Shown here piece by piece: positions 1 through 6,240 of a DNA stretch of 6,240 nt (the stretch's first letter is position 1; every line of letters begins with the position of its first letter). The notes under the pieces are model-generated. The model ran no database searches and was not told where the DNA came from. It was given only the letters and a program-made list of their open reading frames with translations. The position numbers and the translations under genes are program-made. The DNA is from Solirubrobacteraceae bacterium (lineage in GTDB: Bacteria; Actinomycetota; Thermoleophilia; Solirubrobacterales; Solirubrobacteraceae): positions 1 to 6,240 of the forward strand of contig JASLHP010000199.1 of assembly GCA_030149625.1 (NCBI GenBank), in the 5' to 3' direction.

Positions 1-1
1 G

Positions 2-379
2 CACCACGTCGCCGACATCGGCTTCTACGGCGCGTCCATCAAAGTCGGCGAGCACACGATCCCCGCCTACATCCCGCACGTGGGCGGCGTCTACGAAGGC
101 GCGCCGGTGACGTTCGGCACGCGGCTGAAGCTGCGCCTGCCGGCAAAGCGCATACCGGAGGCGATCGAACGCTGGATTCGCCACTACGAGTCGAGCCGCG
201 AAGACGGGGAGGCCTGGGGCGCGTTCGCGCAGCGCGTCGGCACCGCCGAGCTCGAGGCGCTCGTGAAGGACCTGTCGATGCCGGTGGACTTCTCGCTGGA
301 GTCGATGAACCAGTTCATCGACTGGAACCGAGACGTGCCATTCGAAGTTCAGCGCGGCGAGGGAGAGTGCGCGGTATAG
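2..379 (+). CDS. Ferredoxin-type nitrite/sulfite reductase, C-terminal fragment (5' end outside window)
   Basis: This is the last 125 residues of a siroheme/[4Fe-4S] nitrite or sulfite reductase, which reduces sulfite to sulfide (or nitrite to ammonia) in the cytoplasm with electrons from ferredoxin. The frame is open from the left edge, and the GTG at 80 is internal, not the start. The fragment opens with HHVADIGFYG, which in this family lies just after the second cluster-binding motif (CPNSC-like), so all four cluster cysteines should sit upstream of the window. It continues with VGGVYEGAPVTFG and LRLPAKRIPEAIERWIRHY, the typical C-terminal domain ending in a helical segment. The family is usually around 500-600 residues, so most of the protein is missing here. 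The gene lies 54 nt upstream of cysH in an assimilatory sulfate reduction operon, so sulfite is the more likely substrate. The sequence alone does not separate sulfite from nitrite activity. Confidence 0.85.
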   Translation, partial: HHVADIGFYGASIKVGEHTIPAYIPHVGGVYEGAPVTFGTRLKLRLPAKRIPEAIERWIRHYESSREDGEAWGAFAQRVGTAELEALVKDLSMPVDFSLESMNQFIDWNRDVPFEVQRGEGECAV

Positions 380-433
380 GGCAAGGACGCGGTACAACCT
401 CAAGACTTCCATGAAACGAGACGACCAGACCAA

Positions 434-1129
434 ATGCCCCAGCTGACCACCCACATAGAGCCGGTGAGCACCCCAATCGATCCCGCATTCAGCCTCACTC
501 ACACGCTGCGCGAGGCCGCTCGCCACGGCGAGCGCGCCGTGCTGCTGTGCTCCTTCCAGAAGGAGGAGTCAGTGCTGATCGACGAGCTGCTGCGCCTGAA
601 CGAGGAAATGTCCAGCACGCACCCCGCCACCGCCCAGGCCGTGCGTATCGTCACGATCGACACCGGCGTGCTGTTTCCCGAGACGCTCGAGACGTGGCGC
701 GCGTTCGAGCAGCGCTTCGGCGTCGAGATCGAGGTGCAGGACGCGAGCAACCGCGAGAATCCTTGGAGCGGCCCCGAGCACTGCTGCTCGATCGCGAAGG
801 TGCAGGCGTTGGAGAGTTCGCTCGCGGGCGCCGAGGGCTGGATCACGGGCATCCGCCGCGAGCAGGGCCCCACGCGGGCGCACACCGAGCTGATCGAACG
901 CGACGCCAAACGCGACCTGTGGAAGTACAACCCGCTCGCGCACTGGACCGACAAGGACCTGTGGCGGCGCATTCACGAGCGCGACCTGCCCTACAACCCG
1001 CTGCACGACCAGGGCTACGAGTCGATCGGCTGCGCTCCGTGCACGCGACCGGGCGCCGGGCGCGAGGGCCGCTGGGCGGGCACGGACAAGACGGAGTGCG
1101 GCTTGCACGTGGAGATCGTCGAGCCGTGA
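434..1129 (+). CDS. cysH: Assimilatory adenylylsulfate (APS) reductase, [4Fe-4S] type
   Basis: This enzyme reduces adenylylsulfate to sulfite and AMP using thioredoxin, in the cytoplasm. The 231-residue length is normal for bacterial CysH. Visible motifs are a PP-loop-like LLCSFQKEES (residues 37-46), TIDTGVLFPET (74-84), GIRREQGPTRA (139-149), and the catalytic ECGLH (221-225, Cys222) near the C-terminus. Cys117-Cys118 in EHCCSIAKV and Cys200-x-x-Cys203 in GCAPCTRPG form the CC/CxxC set that binds a [4Fe-4S] cluster and marks APS-reducing enzymes; PAPS-specific enzymes such as that of E. coli lack it. The ATG at 434 is chosen because the first conserved block follows about 36 residues later. 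No clear Shine-Dalgarno sequence precedes it, and a GTG at 464 is a possible alternative. It is followed 31 nt later by cysD. The APS preference is inferred from the cysteines. Confidence 0.95.
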   Translation: MPQLTTHIEPVSTPIDPAFSLTHTLREAARHGERAVLLCSFQKEESVLIDELLRLNEEMSSTHPATAQAVRIVTIDTGVLFPETLETWRAFEQRFGVEIEVQDASNRENPWSGPEHCCSIAKVQALESSLAGAEGWITGIRREQGPTRAHTELIERDAKRDLWKYNPLAHWTDKDLWRRIHERDLPYNPLHDQGYESIGCAPCTRPGAGREGRWAGTDKTECGLHVEIVEP

Positions 1130-1148
1130 CCAGGAACACGCGAGGACT

Positions 1149-1154
1149 GGAGGT
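1149..1154 (+). promoter_or_regulatory. Ribosome binding site of cysD
   Basis: GGAGGT lies 6 nt before the ATG at 1161. It is the strongest Shine-Dalgarno match in the sulfur operon and fixes the cysD start. The preceding genes cysH and the following cysN lack one of comparable quality. Confidence 0.8.
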
Positions 1155-1160
1155 CCGACG

Positions 1161-2078
1161 ATGAGCGTCTCGACGCGTCCCCAGCTGAGCCACCTGCGTG
1201 CGCTCGAGTCCGAGGCGATCCATGTGATGCGCGAGGTCGCCGCCGAATTCGAGCGGCCGGTGCTGCTGTTCAGCGGCGGCAAGGACTCGATCGTGCTGCT
1301 GCGCCTCGCGGAGAAGGCGTTTCGCCCGGCACCGTTCCCGTTCCCGCTGATGCACGTCGACACGGGCCACAACTTCCCCGAGGTGATCGAGTATCGCGAC
1401 CGCCGGGTGGCGGAACTCGGCGAGCGGCTGATCGTCGCGAGCGTGCAGGACTCGATCGACAAGGGCCGCGTCGTCGAGGAGACGGGGCCGCGCGCGTCGC
1501 GCAACAAGCTGCAGACGGTGACGCTGCTGGACGCGATCGCGGAGCACGGCTTCGACGCGGCGTTCGGCGGCGCGCGGCGTGACGAGGAGCGCGCCAGGGC
1601 GAAGGAGCGCGTGTTCTCCTTCCGCGACGACTTCGGCCAGTGGGACCCCAAGAACCAGCGCCCGGAGCTGTGGAACCTGTACAACGGGCGCATCAAGAAG
1701 GGCGAGAACGTGCGCGTGTTCCCGCTCTCGAACTGGACCGAGCTCGACGTGTGGGAGTACATCGACCAGGAGCGCCTGGAGGTGCCGTCGATCTACTTCG
1801 CGCACGAGCGCCAGGTGTTCGAGCGCGACGACATGCTCTACGCGTGGCGCGAGGGCACCGAGCTGATCGAGGGTGAGGAGATCTTCACCGAGACCGTGCG
1901 CTACCGCACCGTCGGCGACATGAGCTGCACCGGCGGCGTGCGCTCGCTCGCGGCGACGCTCGAGGAGGTAGTGCTCGAGATCGCGGCGACGCGCATCACT
2001 GAGCGCGGCGAGACGCGCGCCGACGACCGCGTGTCGGAGGCGGCGATGGAGGATCGCAAGAAGGCCGGTTACTTCTGA
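1161..2078 (+). CDS. cysD: Sulfate adenylyltransferase (ATP sulfurylase) subunit 2
   Basis: CysD is the catalytic subunit of the heteromeric ATP sulfurylase, which makes APS and pyrophosphate from ATP and sulfate and is driven by GTP hydrolysis on CysN. The 305 residues match the family length (about 300). The PP-loop SGGKDS is at residues 38-43, in LLFSGGKDSIVLLRLAEKAF. Further family blocks are HVDTGHNFPE (65-74), GGARRDEERARAKER (136-150), FRDDFGQWDPKNQRPELWN (154-172), YRTVGDMSCTGGV (248-260), ERGETRADDR (281-290) and the C-terminal MEDRKKAGYF. The protein looks complete, with every conserved block in order. It sits between cysH and cysN, as expected for co-expression with its partner. 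Its TGA stop at 2076 is in the same frame as the downstream cysN. Confidence 0.97.
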   Translation: MSVSTRPQLSHLRALESEAIHVMREVAAEFERPVLLFSGGKDSIVLLRLAEKAFRPAPFPFPLMHVDTGHNFPEVIEYRDRRVAELGERLIVASVQDSIDKGRVVEETGPRASRNKLQTVTLLDAIAEHGFDAAFGGARRDEERARAKERVFSFRDDFGQWDPKNQRPELWNLYNGRIKKGENVRVFPLSNWTELDVWEYIDQERLEVPSIYFAHERQVFERDDMLYAWREGTELIEGEEIFTETVRYRTVGDMSCTGGVRSLAATLEEVVLEIAATRITERGETRADDRVSEAAMEDRKKAGYF

Positions 2079-2144
2079 GATGGTCGTGAGCACTTCGCGA
2101 TCCTCGTCTGGCTCGACTCACGAACATCTCAGGCGCTAGCCGCG

Positions 2145-3437
2145 ATGACACTGGACCTTCTCCGCTTCACCACGGCGGGCTCCGTGGACGATGGCAAGAG
2201 CACGCTGATCGGCCGGCTGCTGTACGACTCCAAGCAGGTGTTCGAGGACCAGCTCGCGCAGGTGGCGCAGGCTTCGGAGCGCCGCGGCGGCGAGGGCACG
2301 CTCGATCTGGCGCTGCTGACCGACGGGCTGCGCGCGGAGCGCGAGCAGGGCATCACGATCGACGTCGCCTACCGCTACTTCGCGACGGCGACACGGCGCT
2401 TCATCATCGCCGACTGCCCCGGTCACCGCCAGTACACGCGCAACATGGTCACCGGCGCGTCCACCGCGGACGTGTCGGTGGTGCTGATCGACGCGCGCAG
2501 GGGCGTGCTCGAGCAGTCCAAGCGCCACGCGTTCCTCAGCGCCCTGCTGGGCATCCCGCAGATGTTCGTCGCGATCAACAAGATGGACCTGGTCGACTAC
2601 TCGCAGGCGCGCTACGAGGAGCTCGTCGAGGAGTTCGAGGAGTTCGCGCGCAAGCTGCGCGGCGGCAAGAACCCGCGCAACATCGAGACCTCCTACATAC
2701 CGATGTCCGCGCTCGCCGGCGACAACGTCGTCGAGCGCTCTCAGAACATGGCCTGGTACGAGGGCCCCGTGCTGCTGGAGCTGCTCGAGCAGGTGGAGGT
2801 CGCCTACGATCACCCCGACGAGCGCCCGGCGCGCTTCCCCGTGCAGTGGGTGATCCGCCCGGCGAACGCGAACGGCAACGGCGCCGACTACCGCGGCTAC
2901 TCGGGCCAGCTCGCGAGCGGCGCGCTGCGCCGCGGCGACGAGGTCGCGGTGCTGCCCGGCGGCGGTCGCACGCGGATCGCCGCGATCGACACCTACGACG
3001 GCGAGCTCGAGGAGGCGATGGCGCCGATGTCGCTGACGCTGCGCCTCGAGGATCAGCTCGACGTCTCGCGCGGCGAGCTGATCTGTCACCCCGACGAGCC
3101 GCCGGTGGTGGCACGCGAGTTCGACGCGGACATCTGCTGGATGACCGACGAGCCGTTGCGTCCGGGCGCGCGCTATGCGATCAAGCAGACCTCGCACAGC
3201 GCGGTCGCGGCGATCGAGACGGTCGGGGACCTGCTCGACGTGCACACGCTCGAGCGCATTCCAGCGCCTACCGAGCTCGCGCTCAACGACATCGGGCGCG
3301 TGCGCCTGCGCACGAGCGCGCCGCTCGTGTTCGACCCTTACGCGAGCAACCGCCGTACCGGCAGCTTCATCCTGATCGACGAGTCGCGCAACTGGACCGT
3401 CGGCGCGGGGATGATCATCGCCGCGAGCAGCGCTTGA
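2145..3437 (+). CDS. cysN: Sulfate adenylyltransferase subunit 1 (GTPase), not fused to APS kinase
   Basis: CysN is the regulatory GTPase of the heteromeric ATP sulfurylase; GTP hydrolysis drives APS formation on CysD. It is an EF-Tu-like translation-type GTPase. G1 is GSVDDGKST (residues 12-20), the switch I region is REQGITIDVAYRYF (66-79), G3 is DCPGH (90-94), G4 is NKMD (145-148) and G5 is SAL (188-190). Two beta-barrel domains follow: the first begins near FPVQWVIRP (231-239) and includes YRGYSGQLASGALRRGDEV (249-267); the second runs to the C-terminus near 425. At 430 residues it ends after the barrels, so the APS kinase (CysC) domain seen in CysNC fusions is absent. It also starts only 11 residues before G1, shorter at the N-terminus than E. 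coli CysN. G3 carries Cys as in EF-Tu, where CysN proteins often have DTPGH. No in-frame start codon exists between the cysD stop and 2145, which supports this ATG although its Shine-Dalgarno is weak. Confidence 0.96.
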   Translation: MTLDLLRFTTAGSVDDGKSTLIGRLLYDSKQVFEDQLAQVAQASERRGGEGTLDLALLTDGLRAEREQGITIDVAYRYFATATRRFIIADCPGHRQYTRNMVTGASTADVSVVLIDARRGVLEQSKRHAFLSALLGIPQMFVAINKMDLVDYSQARYEELVEEFEEFARKLRGGKNPRNIETSYIPMSALAGDNVVERSQNMAWYEGPVLLELLEQVEVAYDHPDERPARFPVQWVIRPANANGNGADYRGYSGQLASGALRRGDEVAVLPGGGRTRIAAIDTYDGELEEAMAPMSLTLRLEDQLDVSRGELICHPDEPPVVAREFDADICWMTDEPLRPGARYAIKQTSHSAVAAIETVGDLLDVHTLERIPAPTELALNDIGRVRLRTSAPLVFDPYASNRRTGSFILIDESRNWTVGAGMIIAASSA

Positions 3438-3445
3438 CGAGACGA

Positions 3446-3468
3446 GCCGGCCGTGGGTGCGAGCCGGC
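3446..3468. terminator. Possible bidirectional hairpin between convergent operons
   Basis: The 55-nt spacer between the cysN stop and the stop of the opposing gene contains GCCGGC twice (3446-3451 and 3463-3468). Because the hexamer is its own reverse complement, the copies can pair into a 6-bp GC stem with an 11-nt loop. There is no T-tract on either side, so a classical intrinsic terminator is not shown. The two copies are also part of a 9-nt direct repeat CGAGCCGGC (3443-3451 and 3460-3468). In sequence of this GC content such a match could be chance. Confidence 0.25.
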
Positions 3469-3492
3469 GATCGTGAGCGCTTGCGCGCGGGG

Positions 3493-4956
3493 TTATGTGC
3501 GCCGCGAAGCGGGCTGCGTCGACGGCCGTGTGCTCGAATGCCATCCGATCGTCTTCGCGCGTGCCGAGCGGGCGCCGGCTCGCGCCGACACGCGCTCCGT
3601 GAGCACGTCCGCTCCGACCGCGATCCAGATGATGTAGGCGAGCGACGCCGGCAGCACGTACCTCGTCTCGGAGTGGATGAGCCAATACGGCACCAGCGTC
3701 GCGAGCACGACGATCATCAAGACGGCGTGCTCACGCCGCCGTCCTCGCCACGTGAGCATGAGGCCGGCCATCGCCAGCATGAACACGATCGGCTGCAGCG
3801 CATCCTCGAGGACGTCGAAGGGACGATTCACCAGATAGGAGACGATGCCCTGCCCGGTTCGCTTTCGGTAGAGGAACGGCGATTCGCCGTCTGCGTGCAT
3901 CCAGCCCGATTCGTACTCGCCCACGGTGGAGAGCACTACGCGGCGCGCGACGAGCTTCGCGTAATACAGGGGATGGCGCTCGATCAGGCGTAGCGCCTTT
4001 CCACGCAGGTAATCGTCATATTCCGGCGAGTCATATACGAGATCGGGTCGCACTCTGTGCACCTGTTCCCGGATCACGTTCTCGTTCCCGTCCACGCCAT
4101 AATCGTTGTGGACTTCCGATAGGCCGATCCACAATGTCAGGCCGAGGCCCATGCGAGTGGGGATGAAGCGATGGAAGTTGACGTAGTTGATCATCGTCCA
4201 CGGGGAAACAACCAGCACGGCGACCACGCAGACAAGTACCACACCACGCAGATATCGCCACCGCTCGCCTTTAGGGGCGCTCGCCAGCGCGAGCAGTGGC
4301 ACCAGCGCCAGGAGGTTGGGACGAAAGTACATGCCTACACCGACCGTCGCCCCGCACAGCAGCAGCAGACGCAGTTTGTGGGCGCGGGAGCGCAGCGCCT
4401 CGAGGTAGATGGCGACGATCGCGATCGTGAAGTCGACGGCCCAGATGTCGGGTGTGACGAGCGCCGCGTGCTGAGCGATCGGCGGGTAGAGCGCGTACAG
4501 CGCGGCGGCGGTCAGTGCCGCGCGACGCCGTTTGAACAGCAGCAACACAATTCGGTATACGAACAGCACCATCAGCGAGTCGACGGCTATCTCCAATAGC
4601 TCGCCATACCAATACCGCTCGCTCCCGGTGAGATCCCATACGCCCGCGAGCATCAGGCCGGTCCCGACCTCCACCTCTACAAACGGCTGCCACTGCGGGT
4701 TCGCGTCCGCCGCGGTGAAGTTCAATTCGCTCGGATCGACGAGTCGCCTGTCGCGATCGCCCGTTTCCACCATCAGCGCCAGCGCGCGATTGTTGACTTC
4801 GAGCCAGCGTCCGTCGGCGAGAATGGCACGGGCGATCTCCCCTGCGTCGACGGAGGCTTCCGCTTGTTGTTGCGGGCGGTGCGCAGGCACGTATGCGAAT
4901 CGCACCCCGACCGCCGCGGCAAAGATCAAGGCAAGCAACAGACGCGTGCGCGTCAT
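3493..4956 (-). CDS. GT-C fold membrane glycosyltransferase, GT39/PMT_2-like
   Basis: This is a 487-residue integral membrane protein that resembles glycosyltransferases using polyprenyl-phosphate sugars to glycosylate lipids, glycans or proteins on the outer face of the membrane. The first membrane helix is LLLALIFAAAVGVRF (6-20). It is followed by an external loop with the acidic pair Asp37/Glu40 in SVDAGEIARAILADG, where GT-C enzymes keep catalytic acidic residues. Hydrophobic segments lie near 118-140, 147-165, 170-188, 195-227 (two), 237-257, 385-403, 410-426 and 432-453. Family-like features are GMYFRPNLLALVPLLAL (208-224), SPWTMINYVNFHRFIPTRMG (251-270) and HSETRYVLPASLAYI (428-442). 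A large soluble loop spans about 280-385, and the tail after 455 is basic and probably disordered. The ATG at 4956 is chosen over a start at 5073, which would add an Arg-rich stretch overlapping the upstream gene by about 110 nt. GGTGA precedes it by 7 nt. Sugar and acceptor cannot be read from the sequence. Confidence 0.8.
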   Translation of the reverse strand: MTRTRLLLALIFAAAVGVRFAYVPAHRPQQQAEASVDAGEIARAILADGRWLEVNNRALALMVETGDRDRRLVDPSELNFTAADANPQWQPFVEVEVGTGLMLAGVWDLTGSERYWYGELLEIAVDSLMVLFVYRIVLLLFKRRRAALTAAALYALYPPIAQHAALVTPDIWAVDFTIAIVAIYLEALRSRAHKLRLLLLCGATVGVGMYFRPNLLALVPLLALASAPKGERWRYLRGVVLVCVVAVLVVSPWTMINYVNFHRFIPTRMGLGLTLWIGLSEVHNDYGVDGNENVIREQVHRVRPDLVYDSPEYDDYLRGKALRLIERHPLYYAKLVARRVVLSTVGEYESGWMHADGESPFLYRKRTGQGIVSYLVNRPFDVLEDALQPIVFMLAMAGLMLTWRGRRREHAVLMIVVLATLVPYWLIHSETRYVLPASLAYIIWIAVGADVLTERVSARAGARSARAKTIGWHSSTRPSTQPASRRT

Positions 4957-4963
4957 CGGCTCG

Positions 4964-4968
4964 TCACC
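4964..4968 (-). promoter_or_regulatory. Ribosome binding site overlapping upstream stop codon
   Basis: On the minus strand GGTGA lies 7 nt before the ATG at 4956 and includes the TGA stop of the upstream glycosyltransferase-methyltransferase gene. This layout suggests translational coupling of the two genes and supports the ATG at 4956 as the start of the membrane glycosyltransferase. Confidence 0.5.
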
Positions 4969-6240
4969 GCGCTCGGACGGACGCGTGCGGCGTCTCGTGC
5001 TTGGCACGAGGCGCGCGACGGAGCCGCCATCCAGACTCCGAAGCCGTCGACGAGCGGCTCTCCTCGAGCGCATCGACAGCGGCTGGGCGGACCTCGCACT
5101 GACACACGATCTGGTAGCCGAAGAGCGTGGGACGAAGATTCACCGCGAGACGGTCGGCCGTGCGCGCCGCGCGCACGACGATGCCGTCCCTGTGAGTCAG
5201 CGCGGTGAACGGCAGACACGTCGCCTCGTCGCGCACGATCACGAAGCCGGCGGCGCGCAGCCGCCGCAGGAGGCCTTTGCGGGTGAAGAAGCGGATGTGG
5301 CCGCTGTCGAAGATTCCGCGCTGGTCGTAGTCGAAGAGACCGAGGGCCGTGCGTCCGCGCGCCCACCAGTGACCGAAGTTCGGGACCGACGCGACCAGGA
5401 CCCCGCGTGGGGCCAGCACGTCGCGACACTGAGCGAGCACCAACTCCGGGGTGCGGACGTGCTCGAGTACGTCCGCCGCCAGCACCACGTCGAACGGGCC
5501 GTCGGCCTCGAGCTCGCGTGGGAGCCCCCTGTCGAGGTCTCCTTGGATGAAGCGGTCGACACGGTCGCCGACAGCGGAAAGCTCGTGGATGTCGACGCCT
5601 GTGACCTCGTGGCCGAGGGCCCGTACGCGATCGGACAGCAGACCGCTGGAGCAGCCAAGGTCGAGGATCCTCGCCGGAGGCATTTGCGACAACCACCGCA
5701 GGATGAGCTCATGCGAGCTGTCCCCTCCGTCCTTCACCAGGTACTCCTCCCCGACACTTCCGATCTCGCCGGCGCCGAATCCGAGCTTCGCCAGCCGGTA
5801 GCGAAGCACGGCACCCGTCACGTCCTTGGCGTACTTCATGCCGTCGACGTAGCAAATCTCATCGCCGTAGTAGGTCGGTATCGGAACCTCGACGATGCGC
5901 TTGCCCGCGTCGATCATCTGGATGATGATTTGCGTGTCGAAGTCGAATCCGTCGGAATTGCGATCGAACGGTATGTGCGACAGCGCGGCCACGCTGTAGG
6001 CGCGGTAACCGGAGTGAAACTCGCTCAGGTCCGACCCCAGCAACCTGTTCTCGAATCGGGTCAGGATCTTGTTTCCGACATACTTGTAAAGGGGCATGCC
6101 GCCTTTGCGTGCGGCGCCTTTGACCAGCATCCTCGAGCCGAAGACGGCGTCGCATTCCGCGCGCTCCAGCGGCGCGACGAGGTCTTCGAGGTACTCCGGC
6201 GCATACTGGCCGTCACCATGCAGCAGCACGATGATGTCGA
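4964..6240 (-). CDS. Bifunctional family 2 glycosyltransferase / class I SAM methyltransferase (N-terminus outside window)
   Basis: A single uninterrupted frame joins two enzymes; numbering here starts at the GTG codon at 6229, which is internal because the frame runs on to the edge reading DII before it. Residues 1 to about 150 are the second half of a GT2 glycosyltransferase of the polyprenyl-phosphate sugar synthase (DPM1-like) type: HGDGQY (4-9) carries the DxD-like metal site, followed by FGSRML (30-35), FHSGYRAYS (71-79), GFDFDTQI (94-101) and IVEVPIPTYYGDE (112-124). From about 165 to 380 lies a Rossmann methyltransferase: motif I ILDLGCSSGLLSD (188-200), acidic VTGVDI (209-214), FDVVLAADVLEHV (246-258) and LAPRGVLVASVPNFGHW (272-288). 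The last 40 residues are Arg/Ser-rich and probably disordered. Roughly the first 90-100 residues of the GT2 domain are missing. The gene is 7 nt upstream of a GT-C enzyme that could use its lipid-linked sugar. The methyl acceptor is unknown. Fusions of this type are known in bacteria. Confidence 0.85.
   Translation of the reverse strand, partial: DIIVLLHGDGQYAPEYLEDLVAPLERAECDAVFGSRMLVKGAARKGGMPLYKYVGNKILTRFENRLLGSDLSEFHSGYRAYSVAALSHIPFDRNSDGFDFDTQIIIQMIDAGKRIVEVPIPTYYGDEICYVDGMKYAKDVTGAVLRYRLAKLGFGAGEIGSVGEEYLVKDGGDSSHELILRWLSQMPPARILDLGCSSGLLSDRVRALGHEVTGVDIHELSAVGDRVDRFIQGDLDRGLPRELEADGPFDVVLAADVLEHVRTPELVLAQCRDVLAPRGVLVASVPNFGHWWARGRTALGLFDYDQRGIFDSGHIRFFTRKGLLRRLRAAGFVIVRDEATCLPFTALTHRDGIVVRAARTADRLAVNLRPTLFGYQIVCQCEVRPAAVDALEESRSSTASESGWRLRRAPRAKHETPHASVRAR

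Noticed and set aside
411..446. An 11-codon reading frame overlapping the cysH start, with one Cys codon, considered as a cysteine-responsive leader peptide.
   Set aside because: Leader peptides of this kind in actinomycetes carry runs of Cys codons and a ribosome site. This one has a single Cys codon, no Shine-Dalgarno and no attenuator hairpin, and it lies inside the operon rather than at its start.
569..2093. Long open frames on the minus strand opposite cysH and cysD (397 and 416 codons).
   Set aside because: They are antisense shadows produced by GC-rich codon bias. Their translations are low-complexity and Arg/Ala/Leu-rich with no recognisable domain, while the plus-strand frames encode clear CysH and CysD.
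2136..3245. A 369-codon minus-strand frame opposite cysN.
   Set aside because: It lies wholly against cysN with its full set of GTPase motifs; the antisense product is His/Arg/Val-rich without family features.
2846..3637. A plus-strand frame crossing the cysN end into the convergent spacer.
   Set aside because: It is a +2-frame shadow, extremely Arg-rich, and overlaps both cysN and the C-terminus of the opposing membrane protein.
4271..4693. A 140-codon minus-strand frame and a plus-strand frame (4171-4599) inside the membrane glycosyltransferase.
   Set aside because: Both are alternate-frame shadows of a gene whose real frame shows regular hydrophobic helices and GT-C features.
4957..5073. 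An N-terminal extension of the membrane glycosyltransferase starting at 5073.
   Set aside because: The added 39 residues are Arg/Ser-rich, overlap the upstream gene's coding sequence, and precede a good start with ribosome site directly before the first membrane helix.

Overview
The window is GC-rich bacterial DNA with tightly packed coding sequence. It looks like an actinomycete-type chromosome. The sulfur genes resemble those of high-GC Actinomycetota, possibly the Thermoleophilia/Solirubrobacterales, but that placement is an impression from gene content and composition, not a computed result.

Positions 2-3437 (+ strand) hold an assimilatory sulfate reduction operon: the C-terminal end of a siroheme nitrite/sulfite reductase, an iron-sulfur-type APS reductase (cysH), and the two ATP sulfurylase subunits (cysD, cysN). 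Gaps are 54, 31 and 66 nt. CysD and CysN activate sulfate to APS, CysH reduces APS to sulfite, and the reductase takes sulfite to sulfide for cysteine synthesis. CysH carries the CC and CxxC cysteines of the [4Fe-4S] APS reductases, and CysN has no fused APS kinase domain. The visible set therefore fits direct APS reduction without a PAPS step.

Positions 3493-6240 (- strand) converge on the sulfur operon and hold two genes for envelope or glycan work. The upstream one, cut by the right edge, is a family 2 glycosyltransferase (polyprenyl-phosphate sugar synthase-like) fused in one reading frame to a class I SAM methyltransferase. Seven nt after it comes a multi-spanning GT-C membrane glycosyltransferase of the GT39/PMT_2 type. 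A plausible division of labour is that the GT2 part loads a sugar on a lipid phosphate and the membrane enzyme transfers it outside the membrane. This is inference.

The two operons meet tail to tail across a 55-nt spacer (3438-3492) with a weak GC hairpin. I saw no tRNA, rRNA, CRISPR array, insertion sequence or phage gene. Most of the window is ordinary metabolism; the glycosyltransferase-methyltransferase fusion and its membrane partner are the least characterised part.
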